A stretch of 64,000 nt of DNA from Kineosporia aurantiaca JCM 3230 (GTDB taxonomy: Bacteria; Actinomycetota; Actinomycetes; Actinomycetales; Kineosporiaceae), in contig JODP01000005.1 of the NCBI GenBank assembly GCA_000719025.1, positions 372,001 to 436,000 on the forward strand. The letters are read 5' to 3'. Made by a program: the position numbers and the translations under genes. How positions within the stretch are numbered: the first letter of the stretch is position 1; each line of letters opens with the position of its first letter. Shown here piece by piece: positions 24,988 to 32,592 of the stretch. Under the pieces are notes generated by a model, which was not told the origin of the DNA, did not search any database, and saw nothing but the letters and a program-made list of their open reading frames with translations.

Positions 24988-27459
24988 TCAGAAGGGTGGA
25001 TCACGCCGTTCTTCCTGCGTGTTCTTCCGTTGCTGCGATGCGGGTGGAGCCGTACGGTCACGACGCTCCGTCTGAGCATCCACCTGCTGGATGTCCTTTC
25101 TCCAGCGCTCAAGACGAGCGGCGGTACGTTCCGCAGGCCTGGTCGTATCGCGTTTCGCCTCGCGCCCAGTTGAATCATCAGGCTCGCAAATCGGCTCTTC
25201 CGTCGGCCTCACCGCTCCCGGCCACCTCCAAGCAAAGCTGCCAGGCAAGGCCGTCGGTGCGGTGGCGTACTGCATTCCGGCCGCACTCCTCCAGATCACC
25301 GTGCCTGCCGCCAAGCCCTCGTCCGGACGGCTTAAGCGAACTCGCCACCCTCCAAAGGACTTGATCCGGTGATGCGTTCGACAAGCCGGACGCATGTTGC
25401 ATTGGCAGGTTGGGCCTCCGCGTTCGAACGGCACCACATGATCGAGATCGCACCTGCTGGCCGACGTCGTACACCCTGGATACGTGCAGCATTGATAGCG
25501 TGCCAGAACCAGGTCGACGAGCCGCCGGTTCGGGCGGTAACGACGGGCCGCAGAGGATGTGTGACCGATCGGATCACAACCAGCGTCTTCGGTCAGATTG
25601 CGCTTTCCCGAGCCTGGTGGATCGATCACGATGATCCGATCAGCATCAGATGCGACTCTTCGAGCTTGGTCAGCCGCTATCGGGCCGTAGCCCATAAGCA
25701 ATCCCGGCTCCTCGCTTCTTCCCTGCAACGTGGCATCCGTCATCGTGACGATCACCTGCGCTCCCCTGCCCTTCTTCAAGGGACGTGAAGGGCGCCACCA
25801 GGCGAGAACCTGGCCCGGTTTCATCGCTGCAAGACCGAACTCGTCCATCCTGCTCTGTCGCGCATCCTCATGAGCGTCCATAGCCTCATTCAATTCCCGC
25901 CTGGCCGTATCTCCCTGATGGGATCTTGTAGCCACTCCTTCGGCGTTCCCGACCACGCTCGAATGCAGCCCAGCTCTTGGGCTCCCGATCGCGCCCGAAT
26001 CGCCTCCGATGTTTCCGATCTCTGCAGTGTTCGCACTTTCGGCTGTCTTCGCTGCACTCGCCGACTCAGCGCTACCTGCGCCAGCATGGGCTGCAGCGGA
26101 ACGAGACGCAGTCGGGGAATTGGTGGCGCCGAAACGTCCTTCGCTGTCCCTGGCCGACCGCTGGCGCTCGTTCGGATGCTGCTTCTTCTCATCCGGTTCA
26201 GTGCCTGTCCCGCTGCCCCATCCATCATCCTGTTCACCGTCCTCGGCGCGGTCGTACTGGCGGGGATCCGGGACCACCGGTACGTCGATCCCTCCACCGA
26301 GCGCTTCGAAGGTGGCAGCCATTGCATCGGCGCACAATTGATCTCGGGTACGCGGATCCGGGACTCCATTGGCCGCCGCCGCGTCTCGACAACCGTCTGC
26401 CATAGCGTGCAACACGCCCTCGATCAGCTGAGCCACGTCTGCGGTGAAGACGCCCCGCATCTCGGCCATGCCATGTGGCAGCGCCGAGAACCGCACTTGG
26501 CGACCCTGCTTGGCCCGCTCGTGGCGCCGGTTTGCACCGTCCGGATCGAGAGCCAAGAACAGTTGTTCGATGAATCGCTTCAGCTGCGGAGCCGTCTTGG
26601 ACGGCGCCTCGCGCCTCAGAATCGCCTGGAACAACTTCCATTCCGGGCAACCAGGCCTGAACCAGGACGGCGCGAACAACGGATTATGCATGCGATCAGA
26701 GATCAGCTTCGCTCGATGCCAGTCCAAGAGGCCGGCCGAGACCAGGCTCAGGATGTCGGGCAGGTTCTCGCGCAGATTCACGGCCGCCGTGACCACAATG
26801 GAGGCCCAGACCCGCGACATCGTCAACGCCGGGCCAATCTCGGCAGCAACCAGAGTGCGAGAACTTATGGTTGATTCCGAATCGGCCCCTGGGGCTGTGC
26901 ACGGTTCCGATTCAGTGTCCGTTTCTGATTGAGAGCCCAGCGCCGGCTCAGAGCCCAGTCCCGGCCCAGTGCCTGGTTCCAGCTCAGGGCCCGGTTCCGG
27001 TTCCGAGCCCAGTCCCGGTTCCGAGCCCAGTCCCGGTTCCGAGCCCAGCCCCGGTCCAGGGCCAGAGCCCAGTTCTGGGCCAGACCCCAGCCCTGGTCCC
27101 GAACCAGCGCCCGATTCCGGATCAGCGCCCGGCTCAGCTTTGGCGCCCGCTGCCGCACCTGCGCCAGGATCGCGGCGCGGCAACCCCGACGCCCCTCGTG
27201 TTGCTGGGGCTGTCTGGGTCACCATCTGCGCCATTGCTGTTACCTGTGCTGCCTGCAGTTGGCGAATCAATCCTTCACAATCGATGACCTGCTGCAGCAG
27301 AACGATGTTCAGAAGATCGCCATGGCTACCCTCGCCATCCAGGGCAGCCATGGTGTTAAGGACAGCCTGCAGGGACTGGATGTCGATCGGGGCGTCGGTC
27401 AAGGGTGACGTTTCTGCCGTGTTGAACACTGGACACCCCCGTATCCCAGAGACTTTCAC
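24988..27459 (-). CDS. DUF222 / HNH endonuclease domain protein (13E12-type)
   Basis: An 823-residue protein of the DUF222-HNH family, abundant in actinobacteria (13E12 repeat family). The DUF222 region spans about 210-350 (LLDWHRAKLISDRM, MRGVFTADVAQLIEGVL). The HNH nuclease lies at about 660-710: YQCCTYPGCTTSASRCDLDH, VPFERGGPTCQCNMRPACRT, HHRIK, with the expected Cys pairs and catalytic His. Two low-complexity insertions occur: Gly-Ser-Glu-Pro repeats (about 105-185) and an Ala/Ser/Glu-rich region (about 430-530). GTG 27459 is used here; GTG 27429 with GGGGGTG upstream is an equally good start. Base composition is less GC-rich than its neighbours, hinting at separate origin. Confidence 0.85.
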   Translation of the reverse strand: MKVSGIRGCPVFNTAETSPLTDAPIDIQSLQAVLNTMAALDGEGSHGDLLNIVLLQQVIDCEGLIRQLQAAQVTAMAQMVTQTAPATRGASGLPRRDPGAGAAAGAKAEPGADPESGAGSGPGLGSGPELGSGPGPGLGSEPGLGSEPGLGSEPEPGPELEPGTGPGLGSEPALGSQSETDTESEPCTAPGADSESTISSRTLVAAEIGPALTMSRVWASIVVTAAVNLRENLPDILSLVSAGLLDWHRAKLISDRMHNPLFAPSWFRPGCPEWKLFQAILRREAPSKTAPQLKRFIEQLFLALDPDGANRRHERAKQGRQVRFSALPHGMAEMRGVFTADVAQLIEGVLHAMADGCRDAAAANGVPDPRTRDQLCADAMAATFEALGGGIDVPVVPDPRQYDRAEDGEQDDGWGSGTGTEPDEKKQHPNERQRSARDSEGRFGATNSPTASRSAAAHAGAGSAESASAAKTAESANTAEIGNIGGDSGAIGSPRAGLHSSVVGNAEGVATRSHQGDTARRELNEAMDAHEDARQSRMDEFGLAAMKPGQVLAWWRPSRPLKKGRGAQVIVTMTDATLQGRSEEPGLLMGYGPIAADQARRVASDADRIIVIDPPGSGKRNLTEDAGCDPIGHTSSAARRYRPNRRLVDLVLARYQCCTYPGCTTSASRCDLDHVVPFERGGPTCQCNMRPACRTHHRIKSFGGWRVRLSRPDEGLAAGTVIWRSAAGMQYATAPTALPGSFAWRWPGAVRPTEEPICEPDDSTGREAKRDTTRPAERTAARLERWRKDIQQVDAQTERRDRTAPPASQQRKNTQEERRDPPF
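26940..27125 (-). repeat. In-frame Gly-Ser-Glu-Pro repeats in the HNH gene
   Basis: Hexapeptide repeats of the GLGSEP type encoded by 18-bp units (ggttccgagcccagtccc on +); three near-identical units lie at about 26997-27050 and more diverged copies around them. They sit between the N-terminal helix and DUF222. Unit length divisible by three keeps the frame. Confidence 0.8.
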
Positions 27460-27691
27460 CGATCACTAACTTCGATACCTCGATAGTAAGCGGCGCCACC
27501 GACAATCTTCGCCCTCGGCGCCTTCCTGTGGATAACGAGCCCACCCGGACAAGGTCCGAGCTGTTGGAGTCCGCGCCTTGCCCTGCCTACCGCAACTGGG
27601 CGGGCGCACTTGACCGGCAACGTCCAAGATTGTCGGTGGTGTGAGGCAGGATGATTCCATCGCAAGAGTTCGGAAGGTTTGGGAGGCAGAG

Positions 27692-28759
27692 ATGGCAGCC
27701 AGCAGCTCGGAACAGCAGAGCAGCAGCCCTGGTCGTGATCCGGTGACAGATCTGCGTCGCATCGCATTCCTGCTGGAGCGGTCGCTCGCATCGCCGTACC
27801 GGGTCAAGGCCTTCCGCGGTGCCGCAACGGCCCTGCTGCCTCTGAAGCCCGAGGAAATCGGAGCTGCCGCGGCGGACGGCAAACTGACGTCTCTGAAGGG
27901 CGTGGGCGATAAGACCGCGGCGGTGATTGAGCAGTCGCTGGCCGGCGAGATCCCGGACTACCTCTCAAATCTGGAGCAAGAGGCCGAGGTACCACTGGCG
28001 ACCGGGGGTGAGGCGTTACGAGCTGCTCTTCGCGGCGATTGCCATACCCATTCCGACTGGTCCGACGGGGGTTCGCCTCCGGCCGAAATGGCCTGGACTG
28101 CGAAGGAACTCGGGCACGAGTACATGGTGCTCACCGACCACTCGCCACGCCTGAAGGTAGCCAACGGCCTCACCGCCGAACGACTGCACCGCCAGCTCGA
28201 CGTGATCGCGGTAATTAACGAGCAGTTGGCGCCGTTCCGGGTCCTTACCGGCATTGAGGTGGACATCCTCGAAGACGGCACTCTCGACCAGGATCCGGAG
28301 CTTCTCGCCCGACTCGACGTGGTGGTCGCCAGCGTGCACTCCAAGCTGACTATGCCGTCAAAGGCGATGACCCGGCGGATGACCGCGGCGGTGGAGAATC
28401 CGCACACCGACATCCTCGGGCACTGCACCGGTCGCATGGTCAAGCCGCGCGACGGCCGCAACCCGAAAGGCCGCCCGGAATCCGAGTTCGACGCTGCCGC
28501 GGTGTTCGCGGCCTGCCAAGAGCATTCCACCGCGGTCGAGATCAACAGCCGGCCCGAGCGGCTCGACCCTCCGCGGCGATTGCTGCGTCAGGCGGTCAAG
28601 GCCGGGTGCTTCTTCTCCGTCGATACCGACGCTCATGCCCCGGGGCAGTTGGACTGGCAGATCATCGGCACATCGCGGGCAGAGGAGTGCGAGGTTCCGA
28701 GTGAGCGGGTCATCAACACTTGGGGGGCGGAGGAGTTGATCGCATGGACACAGTCGTGA
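27692..28759 (+). CDS. PHP-domain phosphoesterase with N-terminal HhH (PolX C-terminal-like)
   Basis: A 355-residue protein. The N-terminus (about 15-105) is a helix-hairpin-helix region like the 8-kDa part of family X polymerases: FLLERSLASPYRVKAFRGAA and LKGVGDKTAAVIEQSL. The PHP metal site follows: DCHTHSDWSDG (about 125), LTDHSP, GIEVDIL, VVASVHSKL, GHCTGRM, VEINSRPERLD and VDTDAHAP. There is no nucleotidyltransferase palm, so it is PolX-like without polymerase activity. Likely activity is a metal-dependent phosphatase or 3' exonuclease. ATG 27692 has GGGAGG upstream. It is divergent from the HNH gene. Confidence 0.87.
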   Translation: MAASSSEQQSSSPGRDPVTDLRRIAFLLERSLASPYRVKAFRGAATALLPLKPEEIGAAAADGKLTSLKGVGDKTAAVIEQSLAGEIPDYLSNLEQEAEVPLATGGEALRAALRGDCHTHSDWSDGGSPPAEMAWTAKELGHEYMVLTDHSPRLKVANGLTAERLHRQLDVIAVINEQLAPFRVLTGIEVDILEDGTLDQDPELLARLDVVVASVHSKLTMPSKAMTRRMTAAVENPHTDILGHCTGRMVKPRDGRNPKGRPESEFDAAAVFAACQEHSTAVEINSRPERLDPPRRLLRQAVKAGCFFSVDTDAHAPGQLDWQIIGTSRAEECEVPSERVINTWGAEELIAWTQS

Positions 28760-29568
28760 GTCGGTGAGTTTTGGCTTAGGACGGCTGCGCAAGGTCTGGC
28801 CTGTTTCTTATCCACCCAGCCTGCCGCGTCCAGCTAACTCTGGCATGGACGCACTCGATCTGAGGCTGCTCACGGAGCGGGCGCTTCTGACCCGACATCC
28901 TCCGGTCCTGGGTACCTCCTATCGGCCTGGTCCGGCTCGGTCCGGCTCGGTCCGGCTCGGCTCGGTCCGGTCTGGCCTCCCGCCAAACCCAGCATGCCGA
29001 GGCGCAATGGGCCAGACCCGGCATCCCCGTCTCCGCATCCCCGTCTGCCTCAGGCCACGTCACGACCCGGCGCCGCCGAGCCGGCACCTCATCACCCAGC
29101 ACCGCCGACCCGGCAAGCCAGGGACCGCTCCGGCGACGCGCTTGTCTTCAGCTCAACCCAGACCGCCCTCGCACCGCCCTGCGATATCGCGGCGCCGCCA
29201 GCGCCGAGCAGGCCTAGCCAAGGCACGCTTGGTGCGTTTCTCCGGCAACGAGCATTCATCGCAACGCTGCGTGTCCGAACCCGACAACCTTGTCCGCCCT
29301 CGCGGCGGGGTGACTATTTATGCAGTTGTTCCGCTTCCGCAAGTGAGGGAATGATTTCCGACCCGCATTCCGATTTGGCCGTCGTGTTCTCGTCTCGGTC
29401 ACCACAACGTCACGGATTGACAACTTCTGCTGCTTTATCGCCAACTCCGTTGCCGAACGAGGTGGTCATGGTGGAGGCTTTCTCATGCCTCGTCGGGAGT
29501 GAATGCGGGCTGCGTGTCAGGGACGCAGCGCGGGTTTCTCCCGGCGGGGTCTTTTGGTCTCCGGACGC
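28760..29568. other. Gene-poor stretch, 0.8 kb
   Basis: No open frame here has a recognisable domain, ribosome site or consistent codon pattern. The stretch holds a 10-bp repeat near 28931, a locally AT-richer part (about 29310-29500) and a small stem (gaggc/gcctc) near 29476. It may be a decayed region or contain an unrecognised RNA; I see no tRNA or known riboswitch in it. Confidence 0.5.
28931..28970. repeat. 10-bp tandem repeat (tccggctcgg)
   Basis: Three exact copies of tccggctcgg at 28931-28960 followed by a variant copy. It lies in non-coding DNA about 170 bp after the PHP gene. Confidence 0.85.
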
Positions 29569-29686
29569 GAGAGGCACGCGCGACACGAGGGGCATGCGCG
29601 ACACGAGGGGCATGCGCGACACGAGGGGCATGCGCGGTGTGAGGGGCACGCGCGGTGTGAGGGGCACGCGCGGTGTGAGGGGCCAC
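29569..29686. repeat. 18-bp tandem repeat downstream of the P450 gene
   Basis: Six complete 18-bp units (gaggggcatgcgcgacac and variants ending in ggtgt) at 29569-29676, plus a partial unit. The array ends 10 bp before the P450 stop codon (29697-29699). The last six bases of each unit switch from gacac to ggtgt across the array, which suggests stepwise expansion of two variants. Confidence 0.9.
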
Positions 29687-29696
29687 CGGAGCCCGT

Positions 29697-31016
29697 TCAG
29701 GCCCGGCGCGGCACCAGGGCCAGCGGAAGGCCGTTCTTCGGCCTGAGGGTGACCAGGGCCTTGATCACGGGCGGCGGTGACCCGGCGGGGCGGCGTACGG
29801 AGCGGTCCCGGAGCAGGGTGGCCAGCAGGAGCACCGATTCGACCAGGGCGAAGTCCCGGCCGATGCAGAGCCGGGGGCCGGCGCCGAACGGCAGGTAGGC
29901 CGGGTTGCGGTCGCCTTGGCCGGGTTCGGCGTCGACGAAGCGTTCGGGGTCGAAGCGTTGGGGGTCGGGCCAGGCGGCGCTGCGGTGCAGCAACCAGGGG
30001 CTGACGATGACCAGCGTTCCTTCGGGCACGTCCACGCCGTCGATCGTGTCCGGGCCGGCTGATCGGCGGGTGATCACCCAGGCCGGGGGGTACATGCGTA
30101 GGGCCTCGTCCACGACCGCTCGGGTGTAGACCAGCTGGGGTACGTCCTTCCAGCCCGGGGAACGACCGTCGAGGACCTGGTCCAGCTCGGCGTAGAGGCG
30201 TTCCTGGACCTCCGGGGCGCCGGCCAGCAGGTGCAGCGTCCAGACCAGGCTGGAGGCCACCGTCTCATGGCCGGCGATGACCAGGGTGACCAGCTCGTCC
30301 CGGACCTCCCGCTCGGTCATCTGCCGGTCGTCGGCGGCGCGCAGCAGCACCGCGAGCAGATCCGCGTCCTGTGCTTTGACTTCCTGCTCTCGTCGCCGGG
30401 CAACGATGTCGGCGGTGATCTGGTCGAGAGTGGCTACCGCGGAACGCATCCGGCGCGCCGACAGGGTTGGGAGCCGGGACAAGGGGCCGGCCGCCAGGGG
30501 CGAGGTGGCGCGGGCCATCACCTGCTGCAGGGCACGGTCGACGGCGTGCACCAGTTCCTCGCCGGCCGAGGAAAGGTCGTCCGCGAACAACGTCTTGCCG
30601 ACCACGGTCAGCATCGCCCGCATGATCGCGGCCTCGGCGTCGATCGGGGCGTAGGGCAGGGCCTGATCCCAGGCGGCGCGCAGGTCCTCCCCCGCGGCCA
30701 CCGTGGAGAGCGCCACCTGGTCCAGGCCGCCGTGGTGGAAGGCGGGTTGCAGGGTCCGACGGTGGCGCCGCCAGACCTCGCCGTCCGAGGTCAGCAGCCC
30801 GGAGCCGGTGACCAGGGAGAGAGCTCCGTACTGGATCGTCGCCTTGGTGTAGTTGCGATGGTTGCGCTGCAGCACGTGCCGGGCTCCGGCGGCCGTATTG
30901 ACCAGCAGGACGGGGGTACTGGGCATTGGGAAGGCAACCAGGTTGCCGTGCTCGGCCACGACCCGCTCCAGCCAGGACAGCGGATCACGCATGATGGCCG
31001 GCACGCCCCGGATCAT
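29697..31016 (-). CDS. Cytochrome P450
   Basis: A 439-residue P450. The I-helix oxygen motif is VIAGHETVASSL (about 249-260), the K-helix ExxR is EALRMYPP, and the heme loop FGAGPRLCIG carries the axial Cys. It is a soluble bacterial enzyme needing ferredoxin partners, none of which is encoded nearby. The start is ATG 31016; upstream codons in frame (LTRRNARYTPLD...) are P450-like but only reach CTG before running into the GroES-like gene, so the true start may be slightly earlier at a non-ATG codon. It is last in a run with GroES-like, DUF3618 and peroxiredoxin genes. The substrate is unknown; the longish heme domain resembles CYP102/CYP4-like fatty acid or terpene oxidisers. Confidence 0.92.
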   Translation of the reverse strand: MIRGVPAIMRDPLSWLERVVAEHGNLVAFPMPSTPVLLVNTAAGARHVLQRNHRNYTKATIQYGALSLVTGSGLLTSDGEVWRRHRRTLQPAFHHGGLDQVALSTVAAGEDLRAAWDQALPYAPIDAEAAIMRAMLTVVGKTLFADDLSSAGEELVHAVDRALQQVMARATSPLAAGPLSRLPTLSARRMRSAVATLDQITADIVARRREQEVKAQDADLLAVLLRAADDRQMTEREVRDELVTLVIAGHETVASSLVWTLHLLAGAPEVQERLYAELDQVLDGRSPGWKDVPQLVYTRAVVDEALRMYPPAWVITRRSAGPDTIDGVDVPEGTLVIVSPWLLHRSAAWPDPQRFDPERFVDAEPGQGDRNPAYLPFGAGPRLCIGRDFALVESVLLLATLLRDRSVRRPAGSPPPVIKALVTLRPKNGLPLALVPRRA

Positions 31017-31072
31017 GTGCAGCGGCAGGGGGCCGTCGACGTCCAGAGGCGTGTAGCGGGCGTTGCGGCGGG

Positions 31073-31393
31073 TCAGAGGTACAGCCCGGTGCGGTCGTCC
31101 TCCACCCGGGGCGCGGCCACCGCGTGGATGTCGCGCTCGCGCAGCAGGATGTACGGCTCTCCGTGCAGCTCGACCTCGGCCAGGTCTTCCGGTTCGTAGA
31201 GCACCCGGTCGACGATCTGGATCTGGCGGACGTGCTGACCCACCGCGACCACGGCGGACCAGGCCAGGCGGCGGCCGACCGAGGCGGTCGCCGGGATCAC
31301 GATGCCCGCTCCGGAGCGGCGTTCCCCCGTGTCCTTGTCGGTCGAGACCAGCAACCGGTCGTGCAGCATCCGGATGGGCAGCTTGCCGGACAA
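31073..31393 (-). CDS. GroES-like (Cpn10 family) protein
   Basis: A 106-residue protein with the Cpn10 fold pattern: IRMLHDRLLVSTD (compare PLxDRVLV in GroES), AGIVIPATASVG at the mobile-loop position, and YILLRERDIHAV near the end. It is a GroES-like paralog rather than the main co-chaperonin, since no groEL follows and several residues differ. The start is TTG 31393 with GGAG upstream; Met9 is the alternative. The gap to DUF3618 is 2 bp. Confidence 0.78.
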   Translation of the reverse strand: MSGKLPIRMLHDRLLVSTDKDTGERRSGAGIVIPATASVGRRLAWSAVVAVGQHVRQIQIVDRVLYEPEDLAEVELHGEPYILLRERDIHAVAAPRVEDDRTGLYL

Positions 31394-31395
31394 CG

Positions 31396-31695
31396 TCAGC
31401 TCCGGCCGCGGGCGAAGACCAGGACGCCGGCGACGACCACGAACGCTCCGGCCACGGCGGCCAGGCGCTCGGTGCGCAGCTCGCCCTCGGGCGTGTGGGT
31501 GATCGTCTGGAGCCGGTCGGAGACCAGCGCGGTGCCCCGGCGGGCGAGTTCCTTGGGGTGGGCCCGGCTGGTCAGCTCGTCGATGGTGGCCGCCAGGTGG
31601 TCCCGGCGGGCCTGGATCTGCTGCTCCAGCTCGGTCGGGGTCCCGCCGAGCGTCTCGTCCGGCGAGCTCTGGTCGTCGGTCTTCTTCTCGCTCAT
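31396..31695 (-). CDS. DUF3618 membrane protein
   Basis: A 99-residue protein of the DUF3618 family. It has an acidic N-terminus, a helical LEQQIQARRDHLAATIDELT segment (about 23-42) and one C-terminal TM (AAVAGAFVVVAGVLVFA, about 79-95). The role is unknown. It sits between the peroxiredoxin and GroES-like genes, a recurrent actinobacterial order. Confidence 0.85.
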   Translation of the reverse strand: MSEKKTDDQSSPDETLGGTPTELEQQIQARRDHLAATIDELTSRAHPKELARRGTALVSDRLQTITHTPEGELRTERLAAVAGAFVVVAGVLVFARGRS

Positions 31696-31706
31696 GGCAG
31701 CCTCTC

Positions 31707-32171
31707 TCAGACCTTCAGGGCCTTGCGCAGCGACGCGACGTGCCCGGTGGCCTTGACGTTGTACTTGGCCAGCTCGACCCGGCCCTCGGCGTCCAGCACG
31801 ATCGTGGACCGGATGACGCCGACGACGGTCTTTCCGTACAGACTCTTCTCGCCCCAGGCGCCGTAGGACTCAAGCACCTCGTGCCCGGGATCGGACAGCA
31901 GGGGGAAGGTGATCGCGTCGCGCTCGACGAACTTGGCCAGTTTCTCCGGCTTGTCCGGCGAGATGCCGACCACGGCGAAACCCTCGGCCTGCAGGGCGTC
32001 CAGGCTGTCCCGGAAGTCGCAGGCCTGCTTGGTACAGCCCGGGGTCATCGCGGCCGGGTAGAAGTACACGATCACCCGCCGGCCGGCGAAGTCGGACAGC
32101 GAAACGGACGTTCCGTCGGCGGCGGTCAGGGTGAACGACGGGGCGGTGGCGCCGACCTCGAGCTTGGCCAC
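31707..32171 (-). CDS. bcp: Thioredoxin-dependent thiol peroxidase (Bcp-type peroxiredoxin)
   Basis: A 154-residue atypical 2-Cys/1-Cys peroxiredoxin. The peroxidatic Cys lies in YFYPAAMTPGCTKQACDFRD, with the Bcp-specific second Cys five residues later, then VVGISPDKPEKLAKF. It reduces organic peroxides and H2O2 with thioredoxin. GTG 32171 was chosen because AAGGAG lies six bases upstream and the product then starts like other Bcp proteins (VAKLEVGATAPSF); the frame is open further upstream. It is first in an operon with DUF3618, GroES-like and P450. Confidence 0.93.
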   Translation of the reverse strand: MAKLEVGATAPSFTLTAADGTSVSLSDFAGRRVIVYFYPAAMTPGCTKQACDFRDSLDALQAEGFAVVGISPDKPEKLAKFVERDAITFPLLSDPGHEVLESYGAWGEKSLYGKTVVGVIRSTIVLDAEGRVELAKYNVKATGHVASLRKALKV

Positions 32172-32284
32172 GCGGAACTCCTTGGTTGGGCGGTCGGGCG
32201 ATTCACCGCTTCCGGTGCCCGGCCAGCCTACCCGGACCCGGGTCGCCAGCAGCACGACGTCCGTACCCTTAGGCTGGTCCCAGC

Positions 32285-32366
32285 GCGCGAGTGGTGTAAT
32301 TGGCAGCCACGCAGGATTTAGGTTCCTGTGCCTTCGGGCGTGGGGGTTCGAGTCCCCCCTCGCGCA
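32285..32366 (+). tRNA. tRNA-Leu (anticodon UAG)
   Basis: A complete class II cloverleaf. The acceptor arm is gcgcgag / ctcgcgc with discriminator a. The anticodon stem cagga / tcctg encloses the 7-nt loop tttaggt, giving anticodon TAG. A long variable arm (tgccttcgggcgt) and a T arm gggggttcgagtccccc complete it. CCA is not encoded. It reads CUA (and other CUN) leucine codons. Confidence 0.95.
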
Positions 32367-32437
32367 CGCATGTCTCGCAGAGCGAGACCGTGACGTTCAC
32401 CTCTTGAGCGTTTCCAGAACGTCACTTACCTTGGACG

Positions 32438-32560
32438 CAGGTCATGAGCGCCAGCATCAAGCCCCGGCTTGCTGGCCGGCAACCCTCCTCCGCGGTGGGG
32501 TGCTCCGGGTGAGGACCTGGTGGCGGCCGATCCCGGTTCGCTGCAAGCGCGGACCCGTAC
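32438..32560 (+). ncRNA. SAM-IV riboswitch
   Basis: The sequence has the SAM-IV core: P1 caggtc (32438-32443) pairs with gacctg (32514-32519). Inside are ATGAGCGCCAGC, the AAGCCCCGGCTTGCTGGCCG hairpin region, GGCAACCCTCC and CGCGGTGGGGTGC. This class is found in actinomycetes upstream of sulfur and methionine genes and senses S-adenosylmethionine. It ends about 30 bp before the aminotransferase ATG at 32593, whose ribosome site AGGAG (32581-32585) follows a ggaccc/gggtcc stem (about 32551-32572). Translational control therefore seems plausible. The 3' boundary is approximate. Confidence 0.88.
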
Positions 32561-32592
32561 TGCCCCGGGTCCCTGATCCGAGGAGTACTGCC

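Noticed and set aside
24804..29686. Tandem arrays as possible CRISPR loci
   Set aside because: Units are contiguous, 10-18 bp, without unique spacers, and no cas gene is present.
28764..29746. Overlapping plus-strand frames in the gene-poor stretch
   Set aside because: Pro/Arg/Ser-rich translations with no domain, and one runs through the tandem repeat; no ribosome site.
31073..31393. Main GroES co-chaperonin
   Set aside because: No groEL follows and the sequence departs from canonical GroES; treated as a GroES-like paralog.
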